A DNA stretch of 64,000 nucleotides from TMED23 sp913054205 (GCA_046582495.1 JAYGEG010000099.1:1-64000); one strand, 5' to 3'; shown: positions 18,081-27,404, counted from the stretch's first letter. Notes: generated from the letters alone by a model not told the origin. Made by a program: numbers and translations.

Positions 18081-19465
18081 GCCGCCCCTTCCATTTTATT
18101 TACGAGATCCCGGAAGGCATCACCCCGTACTTCAAAATTTTCAAATTGATCAAAAGATGCGCAGGCCGGTGACAGTAATACCGCACCGCCGCCTTCCTGG
18201 GCTGCCTGATGGGCTGCCTGTACAGCGACCTCTAGGTCTCCGCATTGACTTGTTGGTGCAGCCGAACCTATCAAGCTCGCCAAATCTTTTTGCGCTTCAC
18301 CAATGAGATAGGCGTGTTTAACATTGCCGAGGAATTCTTTGATGGCACCTAAGTTTTCTTCCTTAAACTGCCCACCGGCGATCCAATGAATGCTGTCATA
18401 ACAGGCTAGCGCTTTAGCAGCGGCTTCTGTATTGGTTGCCTTGCTGTCATTAATATAGGTGACGCCGCCAATTTCCTGGATCAGCTCCTGGCGGTGCGCA
18501 AGTCCGGTGAAGGTTTTAAGGGCCGCCGCAATTTGCTCAGGATCAATATCAGCTGCCCGCGCTGCTGCATAGGCCGCGGCGGCATTTTGCCAATTGTGTT
18601 GACCCGGCAATGTCGGCACCTCTCGCATATCCTGTATTGAAGACTGCTTATTTTCGAGATCGTCAGTCAAAATTCCGTTCTCGACATAGACACCGCCCGG
18701 CGTCCGAGCAGAACCGGAAATCGGCACGATGCCTTTACCGCCGCGATCAATCATCAGTTCCATACACATGCCACGGCAATTAGCGTCTTCCATGCCGATG
18801 ATCGCCATGGAGTTAGCCGGACCGCCGTCTTTAGTGCGCTCAAATAAAATACGCTTTGCCGCAACGTAGCCATCCATACCGCCGTGGCGATCCAGATGAT
18901 CGGGTGAGATATTGAGCAATATGGCAACGTCCAATCTCACTGAAGGAATACGCTCCAACTGATAGGAAGAGAGCTCCAGCACATAGGTGCCATTATTATC
19001 CAAGGGTGATAAATCCAACGCCGGAATGCCGTAATTGCCGCCGACTTCCACAGGCCGCGCCGCCGCCTGCAAAATGTGCCCAATCAGTGCCGTCGTTGTC
19101 GACTTACCATTTGTGCCAGTGATGCCGACAAATTTTGCGTCTTCGATTTGACGCGCCAATAAATCGACATCGCAGATAATCTCACATCCTGCATCTCGGG
19201 CGAGTTGCGCAATTTTGTGAGGTTCCGGAAATTGATCAGGAATGCCGGGGCTCAGCACCAAGGTATCCAGCTTTGACCAATCGCTTTGATAAAGGTCGGT
19301 CAGCTTTACCCCTTCCGCAATCGCTTCATCGCGTTTTGCCTCGGTATCGTCCCATGCCCACACATCCGCACCTCCTGCCGCCAGCGCACGCACGGCAGAT
19401 AGGCCGGAACGACCCAGCCCCAGAACGCCAATTGGCTTATCAGCAAAGGAGGTGACGTTGATCAT
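18077..19465 (-). CDS. murD: UDP-N-acetylmuramoylalanine--D-glutamate ligase MurD
   Basis: Adds D-Glu to UDP-MurNAc-L-Ala. Motifs are IGVLGLGRSGLSAVRAL, ATP loop GITGTNGKSTTTALIG, LELSSYQLE, NISPDHLDRHGG and YINDSKATNTEA. An ATG 66 bases upstream would overlap mraY heavily and add unconserved sequence. The start at 19465 (MINVTSFADKPIG) follows a GAGG purine tract and leaves an 8-base gap to mraY. The protein is then 462 residues, normal for MurD. Confidence 0.96.
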   Translation of the reverse strand: MINVTSFADKPIGVLGLGRSGLSAVRALAAGGADVWAWDDTEAKRDEAIAEGVKLTDLYQSDWSKLDTLVLSPGIPDQFPEPHKIAQLARDAGCEIICDVDLLARQIEDAKFVGITGTNGKSTTTALIGHILQAAARPVEVGGNYGIPALDLSPLDNNGTYVLELSSYQLERIPSVRLDVAILLNISPDHLDRHGGMDGYVAAKRILFERTKDGGPANSMAIIGMEDANCRGMCMELMIDRGGKGIVPISGSARTPGGVYVENGILTDDLENKQSSIQDMREVPTLPGQHNWQNAAAAYAAARAADIDPEQIAAALKTFTGLAHRQELIQEIGGVTYINDSKATNTEAAAKALACYDSIHWIAGGQFKEENLGAIKEFLGNVKHAYLIGEAQKDLASLIGSAAPTSQCGDLEVAVQAAHQAAQEGGGAVLLSPACASFDQFENFEVRGDAFRDLVNKMEGAA

Positions 19466-19473
19466 GTATTTCT

Positions 19474-20562
19474 CTACCTCAACTTCAATGTCGCGAGCCC
19501 GGCAATCGCCAAGATCACGGCAATGATCCAAAAACGGATAACGATGGTCGGCTCAGCCCAACCTTTTTTCTCAAAATGATGATGCAGCGGCGCCATTGCA
19601 AAAACGCGTTTGCCGGTCAACTTGAACGAAACAACCTGAACAATCACCGAGACAGTTTCCAAAACAAACAAGCCGCCGACGATGGCGAGCACCAATTCAT
19701 GCTTGGTGATTACCGCGACGGAGCCGAGCGCCCCGCCCATTGCGAGGGAGCCGGTATCGCCCATAAAAACCATCGCAGGCGGCGCATTGTACCAAAGGAA
19801 CCCAAGCCCGGCACCGATCAAAGCGCCACAGAAAATTGCCAGCTCTCCCGCGCCCGGCACGTAATTCAATTGCAGGTAACTGGAAAACACAGAGTTACCC
19901 ACAATATAAGCGATTAGCGCAAATACAGCGGCGGCAATCATCACTGGGCCAATCGCCAGGCCATCCAAACCATCGGTCAGATTAACCGCATTGGAAGAGC
20001 CGACAATAACCAGACAGGAGAAGGCGACAAAGAACCATCCTAGATCAATCAACACAGTTTTAAAGAATGGGATAGAAAGCGACGTCGCGAGCGGATAGCG
20101 CGTCAGGCTCATAATATAAAGCGTCGCCGCAATGGCGATGAAAATTTGCAGCAAAAATTTCAACTTGCCGGGAAGCCCTTTGGAGTTTTGCCGGGTAACT
20201 TTAATGTAGTCGTCGATAAAGCCAATCATGCCATAGCCAACCGTCACGCCGAGTGCAGCCCAGATATAACCATTGCGCAAATCGGCCCACAGCAATGTTG
20301 AAACCACCAAAGCTAACAAAATCATAAAGCCGCCCATCGTTGGCGTTCCAACCTTGGTGAGCAAATGGCCTTCGGGTCCGTCATCCCGAATGGGCTGACC
20401 TTTCTTTTGATGCACTTTGAGCCATTTGATAATGATCGGCCCGCATATAAAGCTCACAATCAAAGCCGTCACCATAGCGCCGCCGGTGCGAAACGTGATG
20501 TATCGGAACAGATTTAAAAACGCCAATTGATCAGCGTATTGCGCCAAGGTGTTAAACAGCAT
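19474..20562 (-). CDS. mraY: Phospho-N-acetylmuramoyl-pentapeptide-transferase MraY
   Basis: Polytopic inner-membrane enzyme that loads the muramyl-pentapeptide on undecaprenyl phosphate to make lipid I. Conserved loops are GTPTMGGFMILLA, IGFIDDYIKV (Asp pair), NAVNLTDGLDGLAIGP, MVFMGDTGSLAMGG and the His motif PLHHHFEKKGW. The 362-residue length with about ten membrane segments is typical. It overlaps murF by 11 bases. Confidence 0.98.
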   Translation of the reverse strand: MLFNTLAQYADQLAFLNLFRYITFRTGGAMVTALIVSFICGPIIIKWLKVHQKKGQPIRDDGPEGHLLTKVGTPTMGGFMILLALVVSTLLWADLRNGYIWAALGVTVGYGMIGFIDDYIKVTRQNSKGLPGKLKFLLQIFIAIAATLYIMSLTRYPLATSLSIPFFKTVLIDLGWFFVAFSCLVIVGSSNAVNLTDGLDGLAIGPVMIAAAVFALIAYIVGNSVFSSYLQLNYVPGAGELAIFCGALIGAGLGFLWYNAPPAMVFMGDTGSLAMGGALGSVAVITKHELVLAIVGGLFVLETVSVIVQVVSFKLTGKRVFAMAPLHHHFEKKGWAEPTIVIRFWIIAVILAIAGLATLKLR

Positions 20563-21979
20563 TATGGGGCTCCTTATTATTTATAAGAGCATCAACGATT
20601 TTGCCCATTTGTGATCCCGCCGAGCCTTTAACCAAAACAGCATCGCCGGGCTTGATTTCACCCAATAGCGGCTGAATGAGATCTTCAGAATCTGAACTGT
20701 GTATGACGCTGATGCTTTCAGTCAGAGCTGCGCACATATGGCTCATTTCAGGACCGGCGGCGAATACCAATTCAACGCCGGCGGTAGCGATGTTTTTTGC
20801 CAAGCCGCGATGGAGTTCTTTTGATTGCGCGCCGAGTTCACGCATATCACCTAAGGCAGCAATACGCCGGCCTGAAGGCCCCAACTCTATTTGAGCCAGG
20901 ACCTCCAGTGCCGCCGCGATCGAAACTGGACTGGCGTTATAGCTGTCGTCAATCAGCTCATAGTCGCCGTCCTTAATTGGAAGTGTGTGCCGAGCGCCGC
21001 GTCCTTTGGCAGGTTTGATCTCAGCAAATGCTGTCGCCGCGGCAAATACATCTGCGCCAACCGCATGCACTGCGGCCAAAACAGCCAAACTATTCTGTAC
21101 CCAATGCTGTCCTGGCATCGAAAGCCGATAGGTAATGGTATTTCCCTCGAAAGAGGCCTCAACTTTTGAGCCGTCTGGTCCAAGCTCAGAATCAACGAGT
21201 TTAAAATCGGCGTCTTCATGCGATCCAAAGCCAATGATTTTACCAGCGCCCGCGGCCTCTGCTGCTTTCGCCAGCAATTCATAATAGCCATTGTCCCGAT
21301 TGAGGATTGCGGTGCCGCCTTTTTCAAGACCTTGGAAAATTTCCGCCTTAGCGCGCGCAATGTCATCTACTGAGGAAAAGAACTCGATATGGGCGGGCTC
21401 AACCGTCGTTACAATTGCAACGATGGGCCGCACCATTTGGGACAGCGGTATCAGTTCGCCAGCATGGTTCATACCAAGTTCGAACACCGCGAATTCAGCA
21501 TTTTGTGGAAGCCGCGCGAGAGATAACGGCACGCCAAAGTGATTGTTGAAACTACCGCGGCTATAAGACGTTGCGCCTTGGCCCGAGAGCAATTGACCGA
21601 GCGCTTCCTTGACGCCGGTTTTACCGACACTACCGGTGACGGCAATGACTTTGGCTTGGCAACGATCTCGGCCGGCGCGCCCAAGCATATTCAAGGCTTC
21701 AAATGTGTCTTCAACCTCCAGCAAAGCCGCGTCTTTTCCCAAGTTTTCAACCGCATGAGAAATCATTGCGGCCGAGGCACCATTTTGCAGCGCGCTTCCG
21801 ACATAGTCGTGGCCATCAAAATTCGGCCCAGAAATGGCTAGAAATAGATCGCCAGGTTCGGCAGTCCGGCTGTCAATTGAAACGCCAGTGGCACTCCAAT
21901 CGACAGTCGAGCTACCGTTAGTGGCCTGTACCGCTTCTGCGGATTTCCATAAAATTTCCTTTGCCTGAAGGTCGGTCAT
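20552..21979 (-). CDS. murF: UDP-MurNAc-tripeptide--D-Ala-D-Ala ligase MurF
   Basis: Adds the D-Ala-D-Ala made by Ddl to complete the pentapeptide precursor. The ATP loop is VTGSVGKTGVKEAL, followed by SFNNHFGVPLSLARL and ELGMNHAGEL, both diagnostic for MurF. DDSYNASPVS lies in the C-terminal half. The 475-residue length is normal. It is coupled to murE by a 4-base overlap and to mraY by 11 bases. Confidence 0.97.
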   Translation of the reverse strand: MTDLQAKEILWKSAEAVQATNGSSTVDWSATGVSIDSRTAEPGDLFLAISGPNFDGHDYVGSALQNGASAAMISHAVENLGKDAALLEVEDTFEALNMLGRAGRDRCQAKVIAVTGSVGKTGVKEALGQLLSGQGATSYSRGSFNNHFGVPLSLARLPQNAEFAVFELGMNHAGELIPLSQMVRPIVAIVTTVEPAHIEFFSSVDDIARAKAEIFQGLEKGGTAILNRDNGYYELLAKAAEAAGAGKIIGFGSHEDADFKLVDSELGPDGSKVEASFEGNTITYRLSMPGQHWVQNSLAVLAAVHAVGADVFAAATAFAEIKPAKGRGARHTLPIKDGDYELIDDSYNASPVSIAAALEVLAQIELGPSGRRIAALGDMRELGAQSKELHRGLAKNIATAGVELVFAAGPEMSHMCAALTESISVIHSSDSEDLIQPLLGEIKPGDAVLVKGSAGSQMGKIVDALINNKEPHNAV

Positions 21980-23460
21980 GACCCACCTCCTTTAGCGGCC
22001 TTTCGGGCGATCTCGGCATCATCGAAGGGCAACACATCATTCCCAACAATCTGGCCCTGCTCATGGCCTTTACCGGCGAGAACCAAAAGATCACCTTCGA
22101 TAAGACCTGCCACCGCTGTAAAGATCGCTTCCTTGCGGTCGCCAATTTCTGTAGCTCCCGGACAGGCTGCCAGTATTTGCGCGCGAATAGGGGCGGCATC
22201 TTCGAACCTTGGATTGTCGTCGGTTACGATCACTTCATCAGCGAGGCGGGCTGCAATCTCACCCATCTCCGGGCGTTTACCTTGATCACGGTCACCGCCG
22301 CAGCCAAACACAACTTTCAATTTTTGGCGGGTATGGGGACGGAGCGCTGTGAGCACGTGCTCGAGCGCGTCGGGCGTGTGGGCATAATCTACATATATGC
22401 CGGCGCCATTTGCGTGACGCGCCGCCAATTCTATTCGACCACGAACGCCCTCGAGACTTTCAAGCGCCGCAATTGCTTTGGCCTGATCACCGCCACCCGC
22501 CAATACAATACCCAACGCGCACAATGCATTCATGGCTTGGAAATCCCCTATCAGCGGCAACGTAAGATCAACGTCTTGACCGAGCACGTTCAGGGAAAGC
22601 CGCTGACCATCGGCGAGCGCTTCTGCGTTTCTTAAATTAATGTCTTTGGCATTCCGGCCATAACTGAGTGTTGTTATCCCGCGTCTTTGAAGTGCGCCAG
22701 TAAGGTCCTTGTAGGTTTCATCATCAGCATTGATGACCGCCGAACCACCCGCATCCAATACCTCGGTGAATAGTCGGAGCTTGGCACCAAAGTAGTCTTC
22801 CATGGTTTCGTGGTAATCGAGATGATCCCGACTGAGATTGGTGAACGCGGCAACACTCAAATTAACGCCATCAAGTCTATACTGATCGAGCCCGTGGCTG
22901 GACGCCTCAACGGCGACGTGATGGACACCGTCCTCGGCAAGCGCCGTTAAAGTTTTGTGCAAATCTGCGGGATCAGGCGTCGTTAAATTTCCGCTCTCAG
23001 ATTTATCGGACGTGACCAAGCCGAGCGTGCCAAAACTTGCAGATTTAAGGTCACACATTTGCCACAGCTGGCGGGAAAATTCTACCGCCGATGATTTACC
23101 ATTGGTGCCGGTTACAGCTGCAATATTGTCAGGTTGAGGTTGATAGAAACGTCCGACCATCTTGGCGTAGCGTTGTCGCGGGTTGCGATCAGGGACAAAG
23201 CTGACTTCTGGATCAACTGAATCTATAGGCGTGCCTAAGGGTGCCAAGACAGCTACAGCGCCGCGCAAAATCGCGTCTGCAATAAAATCACGGCCATCAC
23301 TATTGCTGCCCGGTAAAGCGGCGAACAAAAAACCCTCTTCGACGCTACGCGAATCCGCCGTTATTCCTGTAATGTCAGAATCTACAAAATCTTTACCCGA
23401 CATACTCTTCCATTCATATCCCACCAATAATTCTGCTAATCGCAACGGGAGTTCTCCCAA
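21976..23460 (-). CDS. murE: UDP-MurNAc-L-Ala-D-Glu--meso-diaminopimelate ligase MurE
   Basis: Adds the third residue of the stem peptide. ATP loop AVTGTNGKSSAVEFSRQ, the SSHGLDQYR segment and NLSRDHLDYHETM are characteristic. The motif DDNPRFED in the C-terminal domain is the signature for meso-diaminopimelate rather than lysine. The 494-residue length is standard. It lies 15 bp after ftsI and overlaps murF by 4 bases. Confidence 0.97.
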   Translation of the reverse strand: MGELPLRLAELLVGYEWKSMSGKDFVDSDITGITADSRSVEEGFLFAALPGSNSDGRDFIADAILRGAVAVLAPLGTPIDSVDPEVSFVPDRNPRQRYAKMVGRFYQPQPDNIAAVTGTNGKSSAVEFSRQLWQMCDLKSASFGTLGLVTSDKSESGNLTTPDPADLHKTLTALAEDGVHHVAVEASSHGLDQYRLDGVNLSVAAFTNLSRDHLDYHETMEDYFGAKLRLFTEVLDAGGSAVINADDETYKDLTGALQRRGITTLSYGRNAKDINLRNAEALADGQRLSLNVLGQDVDLTLPLIGDFQAMNALCALGIVLAGGGDQAKAIAALESLEGVRGRIELAARHANGAGIYVDYAHTPDALEHVLTALRPHTRQKLKVVFGCGGDRDQGKRPEMGEIAARLADEVIVTDDNPRFEDAAPIRAQILAACPGATEIGDRKEAIFTAVAGLIEGDLLVLAGKGHEQGQIVGNDVLPFDDAEIARKAAKGGGS

Positions 23461-23475
23461 AATATATTCATCGCG

Positions 23476-25236
23476 TTAGCGTTTTGTCGCCTTGGCCGCG
23501 ATGAATAAATCATCGCCCGGCTTCGGCACTTTCTCTGTTTGCTTCGATGGTACGAGTCCCAAAATGGGTGCCATCCGTTTCACCACACGGGCAACAATCG
23601 GAGCGGCCACCCAACCGCCTGTTGCGTATCCACGCGTGCGTTGTGTTCCTTTCGGCTCGTCGATCAAAGCCAGTATGACGTAGCGCGGCTTGTTCATTGG
23701 GAAGGCCGCGACAAAGGATGAAATCACCCGGCGACCGCTATAACCGTCGCGCGGACCTGGCTTATCCGCGGTCCCAGTTTTCCCGCCGATTAGATAGCCC
23801 GGCACGTCAGCGTTTCGCCCGGTTCCATTCCGCACCACCAAACGCATGAGCCCCCTCATTTTTCGAGATGTCGCTTTTGACAACACGCGCGAGCCGACGA
23901 TTTCCTTGCCGCGCGGTATTTTGATCATTCTCGGATTGTACAAAACGCCGCCATTGACCAAGGCAGCGACTCCGGCTGCCAATTGAAGCGGGCTGATGGC
24001 AATGCCATGGCCATAAGAAATCGTCATGGTGTTGATCTCGCGCCAATGATCGGGCGTCAGAGGGGAGCCGATTTCCGGCAGCTCTATGCGGGCCGGCGTT
24101 AATAGGCCAAACCGCTTGAGATATTTTTTCTGGCCCGCGGTGCCAACCTCAAGTGCCATTTTTGCAGCACCGATATTGGAGGAATAAACAATGATTTCCG
24201 GCACCGTTAGCCAACGATTTTTGCCGTGGTAGTCGGAAATCTTGAAACGGGAAATTTTTATCGGCTTGGTCGCATCAAATCGATCACGCAAGCGGGTCAC
24301 GCCGGAATCCAAGGCCATCGCGGCGGTAAACAATTTAAAAGTCGAGCCCATCTCATAAACGCCCTTGGTCGCCCGATTGAAACCGGCAATTCCTGCAGCC
24401 GTCACCGGCTTGTTCGGATTAAAGTCTGGCAGAGAGACCATGGCGCGCACTTCACCGTTGGTAACATCCATCACAATTCCGGCAGCACCAATCGCCCGAA
24501 ACTCTGCCATCGATTTGAGCAACTCTTCCCGCAGCACTGATTGCACCCGAATATCAAGAGACAGTGAGAGCGGCTCATCGGTACCGCGAAGAGATTTATC
24601 GAAATAGCCTTCAATGCCGGATAATCCTCGGCCATCAATGTTGGTTAACCCCAAAGCATGAGCAACCATCCTGCCGTGCGGATATACGCGGCGCTCGGTG
24701 CGTTGAAAGTAGAGGCCTGGAATTCCCAACGCATTGACCGCGAATTGGGTTTTTGGCGTGAGATTGCGATGCAGCCAAACAAAAGTTTTGTCGGATGCCA
24801 GTTTCGCTTGAATTTTTTTCTTTTCAAAGCTCGGGAAAACGCGCGCCAATTTTCTGGCAGCTTCTTTGGGATCAAGAACATGGCGCGGATTGGCGTAGAG
24901 CGAGGCAGTTGGCAAACTTGAAGCAAGCAAGATACCGTTCCGGTCGGTAATGTCGGCGCGCACTTTTCGTAATTTCAAGGTCGCTGCGATGCGTGCGCCT
25001 CGGGTTTCCTCACCCGCTTGATCGACCACCGCCAATTCTACGAGCCGGCCGGCAATAACGGCAAAAGCGAGCATAAACAAAGCGCCCGTCACCAGTAAGC
25101 GATTGCGACCGGTCTCCAGAGCATGACGGCGAATGCCTTCAAACTTGATGTGGGTGGGGATTTCAGAAGCTGTCTCCGATGCCGATACATTTGTGTCGGC
25201 GGGACTAAAGGGATGACGGAGACGTTCGAAGATCAC
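23476..25236 (-). CDS. ftsI: Septal transpeptidase FtsI (PBP3)
   Basis: Class B penicillin-binding protein that cross-links septal peptidoglycan with FtsW. A single N-terminal membrane helix (LLVTGALFMLAFAVIAGRLV) precedes a pedestal domain (RADITDRNGILLASSLPT). In the transpeptidase domain the active-site motifs are YEMGSTFKLF (SxxK nucleophile), YSSNIG (SxN) and GGKTGTADK (KTG). The 586-residue length fits. The start overlaps the ftsL stop by 4 bases. Confidence 0.97.
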   Translation of the reverse strand: MIFERLRHPFSPADTNVSASETASEIPTHIKFEGIRRHALETGRNRLLVTGALFMLAFAVIAGRLVELAVVDQAGEETRGARIAATLKLRKVRADITDRNGILLASSLPTASLYANPRHVLDPKEAARKLARVFPSFEKKKIQAKLASDKTFVWLHRNLTPKTQFAVNALGIPGLYFQRTERRVYPHGRMVAHALGLTNIDGRGLSGIEGYFDKSLRGTDEPLSLSLDIRVQSVLREELLKSMAEFRAIGAAGIVMDVTNGEVRAMVSLPDFNPNKPVTAAGIAGFNRATKGVYEMGSTFKLFTAAMALDSGVTRLRDRFDATKPIKISRFKISDYHGKNRWLTVPEIIVYSSNIGAAKMALEVGTAGQKKYLKRFGLLTPARIELPEIGSPLTPDHWREINTMTISYGHGIAISPLQLAAGVAALVNGGVLYNPRMIKIPRGKEIVGSRVLSKATSRKMRGLMRLVVRNGTGRNADVPGYLIGGKTGTADKPGPRDGYSGRRVISSFVAAFPMNKPRYVILALIDEPKGTQRTRGYATGGWVAAPIVARVVKRMAPILGLVPSKQTEKVPKPGDDLFIAAKATKR

Positions 25237-25586
25237 CGGCGTGCCCCCCTTCCGGACGGTCTAACCGAAATTTTATCAGCAGAAATAGCCTGCTCATCAC
25301 CATCGGGGGCAGCTAAAGCTTTGCTTAAATCTTCTGGAGATTTAATTTGAGTGGGCTCGGTTGGCTTCATATTGAGATAGCGCGATGCCAAGTCTTTAAT
25401 TCGTGCGACGTCGTTCAAGTGGCTCCATTCCGCTTTGAGAACATGGATGCCTTCTTGATCGGCAACAATCGCACGGTTGAGAACGTCAAGCTCCTGTTCC
25501 AGATCGGTGACCTCATATTTCAAATAAAATAACGCAACGCTCATTATGGCTGCGAGTAGAAGCGTGAGTATCGTCGTTTGTCGCAT
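25233..25586 (-). CDS. ftsL: Cell division protein FtsL
   Basis: Small bitopic protein that joins FtsB and FtsQ to regulate FtsWI. It is recognised by position between rsmH and ftsI and by layout. There is a very short cytoplasmic tail, one membrane helix (TILTLLLAAIMSVALFYLKY), and a periplasmic coiled coil (VTDLEQELDVLNRAIVADQE). The segment LASRYLNMKPTEPTQI resembles the conserved end of alphaproteobacterial FtsL. FtsL diverges rapidly, so synteny carries much of the call. It is 117 residues long. Confidence 0.88.
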   Translation of the reverse strand: MRQTTILTLLLAAIMSVALFYLKYEVTDLEQELDVLNRAIVADQEGIHVLKAEWSHLNDVARIKDLASRYLNMKPTEPTQIKSPEDLSKALAAPDGDEQAISADKISVRPSGRGARR

Positions 25587-25600
25587 GCTCCTCTTCTCCT

Positions 25601-26560
25601 CTATATACCTGAATTATTTGACCAAGCTGATGCATCATTGCGCTCAGCGACTCGTAACCGGGCAGACCGCGCCCGTGGATTTTGCGAAGCTTCATCCTTC
25701 CCCGGTTTGATTGCGCCGCGTTTCAATAAACTGAAACTCGGGATCGGCGCTGCATCGGGCAATTCAGGTAGGTGGCGGGAACCACGCCCAGTTGCTCCAC
25801 TATGCTCATGGAGGAAGGATTTCACTTTGCGATCTTCCAGGGAGTGGAAGGAAACAACGGCCAGACGGCCGCCGGGAGCCAATATTTGTTCAGCCCCTAT
25901 CAAGCCACGTTCAAGCTCACCGAGCTCGTCATTGACCTGAATTCGAAGCGCCATAAAAGTCCGGGTTGCGGGATTAATTCCATCCTTTGAACGACGCACA
26001 ATGCGATGAATAATCTCGACCAGGTGAGAGGTGGTCAAAATTGGGTTGTCTTCGCGGGTTTCAACAATAGCGCGGGCAATGCGGCGGGCATAGCGCTCCT
26101 CGCCATAGTGATAAATGACATCGGCAATTTCTTCTTCCGGCGCTTGATTAACAAAATCGGCGGCCGTAGGTCCTTCATCTGCCATGCGCATATCGAGCGG
26201 ACCATCGAAGCGGAATGAAAATCCACGTACCGGATCGTCAATCTGCGGCGAGGAGACACCAAGGTCGAGCGTCACACCATCGACTTTGGTCACACCCGCA
26301 TCCGCCATCAGCGAGGCCATATCACCAAAGCAGCCTTCAAGCACAATGAGGCGGCCATCATATTTGCTGCTGAGTTCTGCGCCAAAAGTAATCGCCGCAG
26401 GATCTCGGTCAATGCCAAAAACCTGCGTTGCGGCTGTCTCTAATATTGCCTGGCTATAGCCTCCGCGGCCAAAGGTGCCATCAACATAAATACCGCCATC
26501 GCGGGGGGCTAGGCCATCGATCACTTCCTTGATCATCACCGGGATATGATCAGCTGTCAT
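25601..26560 (-). CDS. rsmH: 16S rRNA m4C1402 methyltransferase RsmH
   Basis: N4-methylates C1402 in the decoding centre of 16S rRNA. The N-terminus HIPVMIKEVIDGL and the SAM motif YVDGTFGRGGYSQAIL are diagnostic. DLGVSSPQIDDPVRGFSFR and VVSFHSLEDRKVKSFL follow. The 319-residue length is normal. The start overlaps mraZ by 4 bases, and ftsL begins 14 bp after the stop, as in most dcw clusters. Confidence 0.98.
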   Translation of the reverse strand: MTADHIPVMIKEVIDGLAPRDGGIYVDGTFGRGGYSQAILETAATQVFGIDRDPAAITFGAELSSKYDGRLIVLEGCFGDMASLMADAGVTKVDGVTLDLGVSSPQIDDPVRGFSFRFDGPLDMRMADEGPTAADFVNQAPEEEIADVIYHYGEERYARRIARAIVETREDNPILTTSHLVEIIHRIVRRSKDGINPATRTFMALRIQVNDELGELERGLIGAEQILAPGGRLAVVSFHSLEDRKVKSFLHEHSGATGRGSRHLPELPDAAPIPSFSLLKRGAIKPGKDEASQNPRARSARLRVAERNDASAWSNNSGI

Positions 26561-27051
26561 GATGCGCCCTCCGCTTTGGACCCATCGCTGGATCTAAGAC
26601 GCAAGGTGGCACCCCGCGAACGGGCGCGCTCAAAGGCTTCGGCATTATGGGTTTCATAAGCGCCGGCTTCCCAAATCTGAAAGCGTGTTCCGCGACCGAC
26701 AAAAACAGCCTCAGCGCCGAGGCCGGCATAATCAATCAGCGCTTTCGGCAGCAGAACACGACCTTCGGTGTCATAGGCAAGTTGGTGGGAGTTCTCGAGG
26801 ATTGTCGTCGCGAGATCGTCCTGTTCATCCGAAAACAATTCCAAGTCGTCCAGGCTATCGATGACACGCTGAATAAAAGCCTCACCACAGCCTTCAATGG
26901 CGGGAAATTTGAAGGAGCGGTAGACGTAGATGCCAGAGAATTCAGATTTTGCGGAATTGGGTACAGAAAGGGCGTCGCGAAACGGCTTGGGAACCGATAC
27001 ACGCCCCTTTTTATCAATCTTATTGATATGCCGGCCGATTAACGCAGCCAT
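26557..27051 (-). CDS. mraZ: Transcriptional regulator MraZ
   Basis: First gene of the dcw operon and its likely autoregulator, a DNA-binding protein built of two SpoVT/AbrB-like halves. The first half contains INKIDKKGRVSVPKPFRDAL and the second AYDTEGRVLLPKALIDYAG. The 164-residue length is slightly longer than the roughly 150 usual. A GAGG tract lies 10 bases before the ATG. The upstream gap carries a 10-bp phased repeat array that matches MraZ operators in spacing and TGGG core. Confidence 0.96.
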   Translation of the reverse strand: MAALIGRHINKIDKKGRVSVPKPFRDALSVPNSAKSEFSGIYVYRSFKFPAIEGCGEAFIQRVIDSLDDLELFSDEQDDLATTILENSHQLAYDTEGRVLLPKALIDYAGLGAEAVFVGRGTRFQIWEAGAYETHNAEAFERARSRGATLRLRSSDGSKAEGAS

Positions 27052-27114
27052 TTTTTTCCCGCCTCAACACTAATGACGGCAGACTTTTTCAGCTTTTCAT
27101 GAGAGGTCCCGACC

Positions 27115-27142
27115 CCTGTAGAAAATGCAAAGCAACCGTCAA
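27115..27142 (-). promoter_or_regulatory. Candidate sigma-70 promoter of the mraZ/dcw operon
   Basis: On the minus strand a -35-like TTGACG (27142-27137) is separated by 16 bases from a -10-like TACAGG (27120-27115). Initiation would fall about 60 bases upstream of the mraZ ATG. The -35 is strong and the -10 weak, which suits an activator-assisted or finely tuned promoter. It is the best match in the gap. No other evidence supports it. Confidence 0.5.
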
Positions 27143-27170
27143 TTTAACACCCAAATCTATGGCACTCCCC

Positions 27171-27240
27171 ATGGGTATATTTGGGATAGCATGGGATTTA
27201 ATGGGCGTCAATGGGATAACATGCCGGATTATGGGTTAAC
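27171..27240 (+). promoter_or_regulatory. Array of seven 10-bp MraZ-box-like repeats
   Basis: Read on the plus strand, seven consecutive 10-base units start at 27171, 27181, 27191, 27201, 27211, 27221 and 27231. Six carry the core TGGG at the same offset (ATGGG or TTGGG), and the sixth is degenerate (ATGCC). Known MraZ operators are short TGGG-containing direct repeats with 10-bp periodicity, usually three or four. The array ends 28 bases upstream of the candidate -35 of mraZ. The gap of 353 bp (27052-27404) otherwise holds the promoter and two inverted-repeat structures, with no gene seen. Confidence 0.85.
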
Positions 27241-27302
27241 AAAGCCTTTCCAGGCTCAATTTTCAGCCTTTGCCGCCCTAAAATTCAGACAGGAATAAAC
27301 AC

Positions 27303-27324
27303 CCTAATTTCGACCGAAATAAGG
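27303..27324. other. Inverted repeat in the mraZ-UDP-glucuronate decarboxylase gap
   Basis: Ten-base arms (CCTAATTTCG and CGAAATAAGG) with one mismatch flank a 2-base centre. This near-palindrome of 22 bases is typical in size for a dimeric regulator site. No regulator can be assigned from the sequence. Confidence 0.35.
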
Positions 27325-27338
27325 TTGAATAATGGTAT

Positions 27339-27383
27339 CCGGGTCACATTTTAAATTTAACCCGGGGCAATTTATTAAAATGT
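27339..27383 (-). other. Two overlapping, mutually exclusive hairpins after the decarboxylase gene
   Basis: One stem pairs CCGGGT (27339-27344) with ACCCGG (27360-27365). The other pairs ACATTTTAA (27346-27354) with TTAAAATGT (27375-27383). The second stem's left arm lies in the loop of the first, so the two cannot fully form together. They lie 22 or more bases past the decarboxylase stop on the minus strand. They may end its transcript, but there is no good U-tract. Confidence 0.35.
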
Positions 27384-27404
27384 AAATTTTTAGGAAAAGG
27401 GGCG

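Noticed and set aside
27171..27240. Simple tandem repeat or microsatellite
   Set aside because: Only the TGGG core is kept while the spacer bases vary, and the position upstream of mraZ fits an operator rather than slippage.
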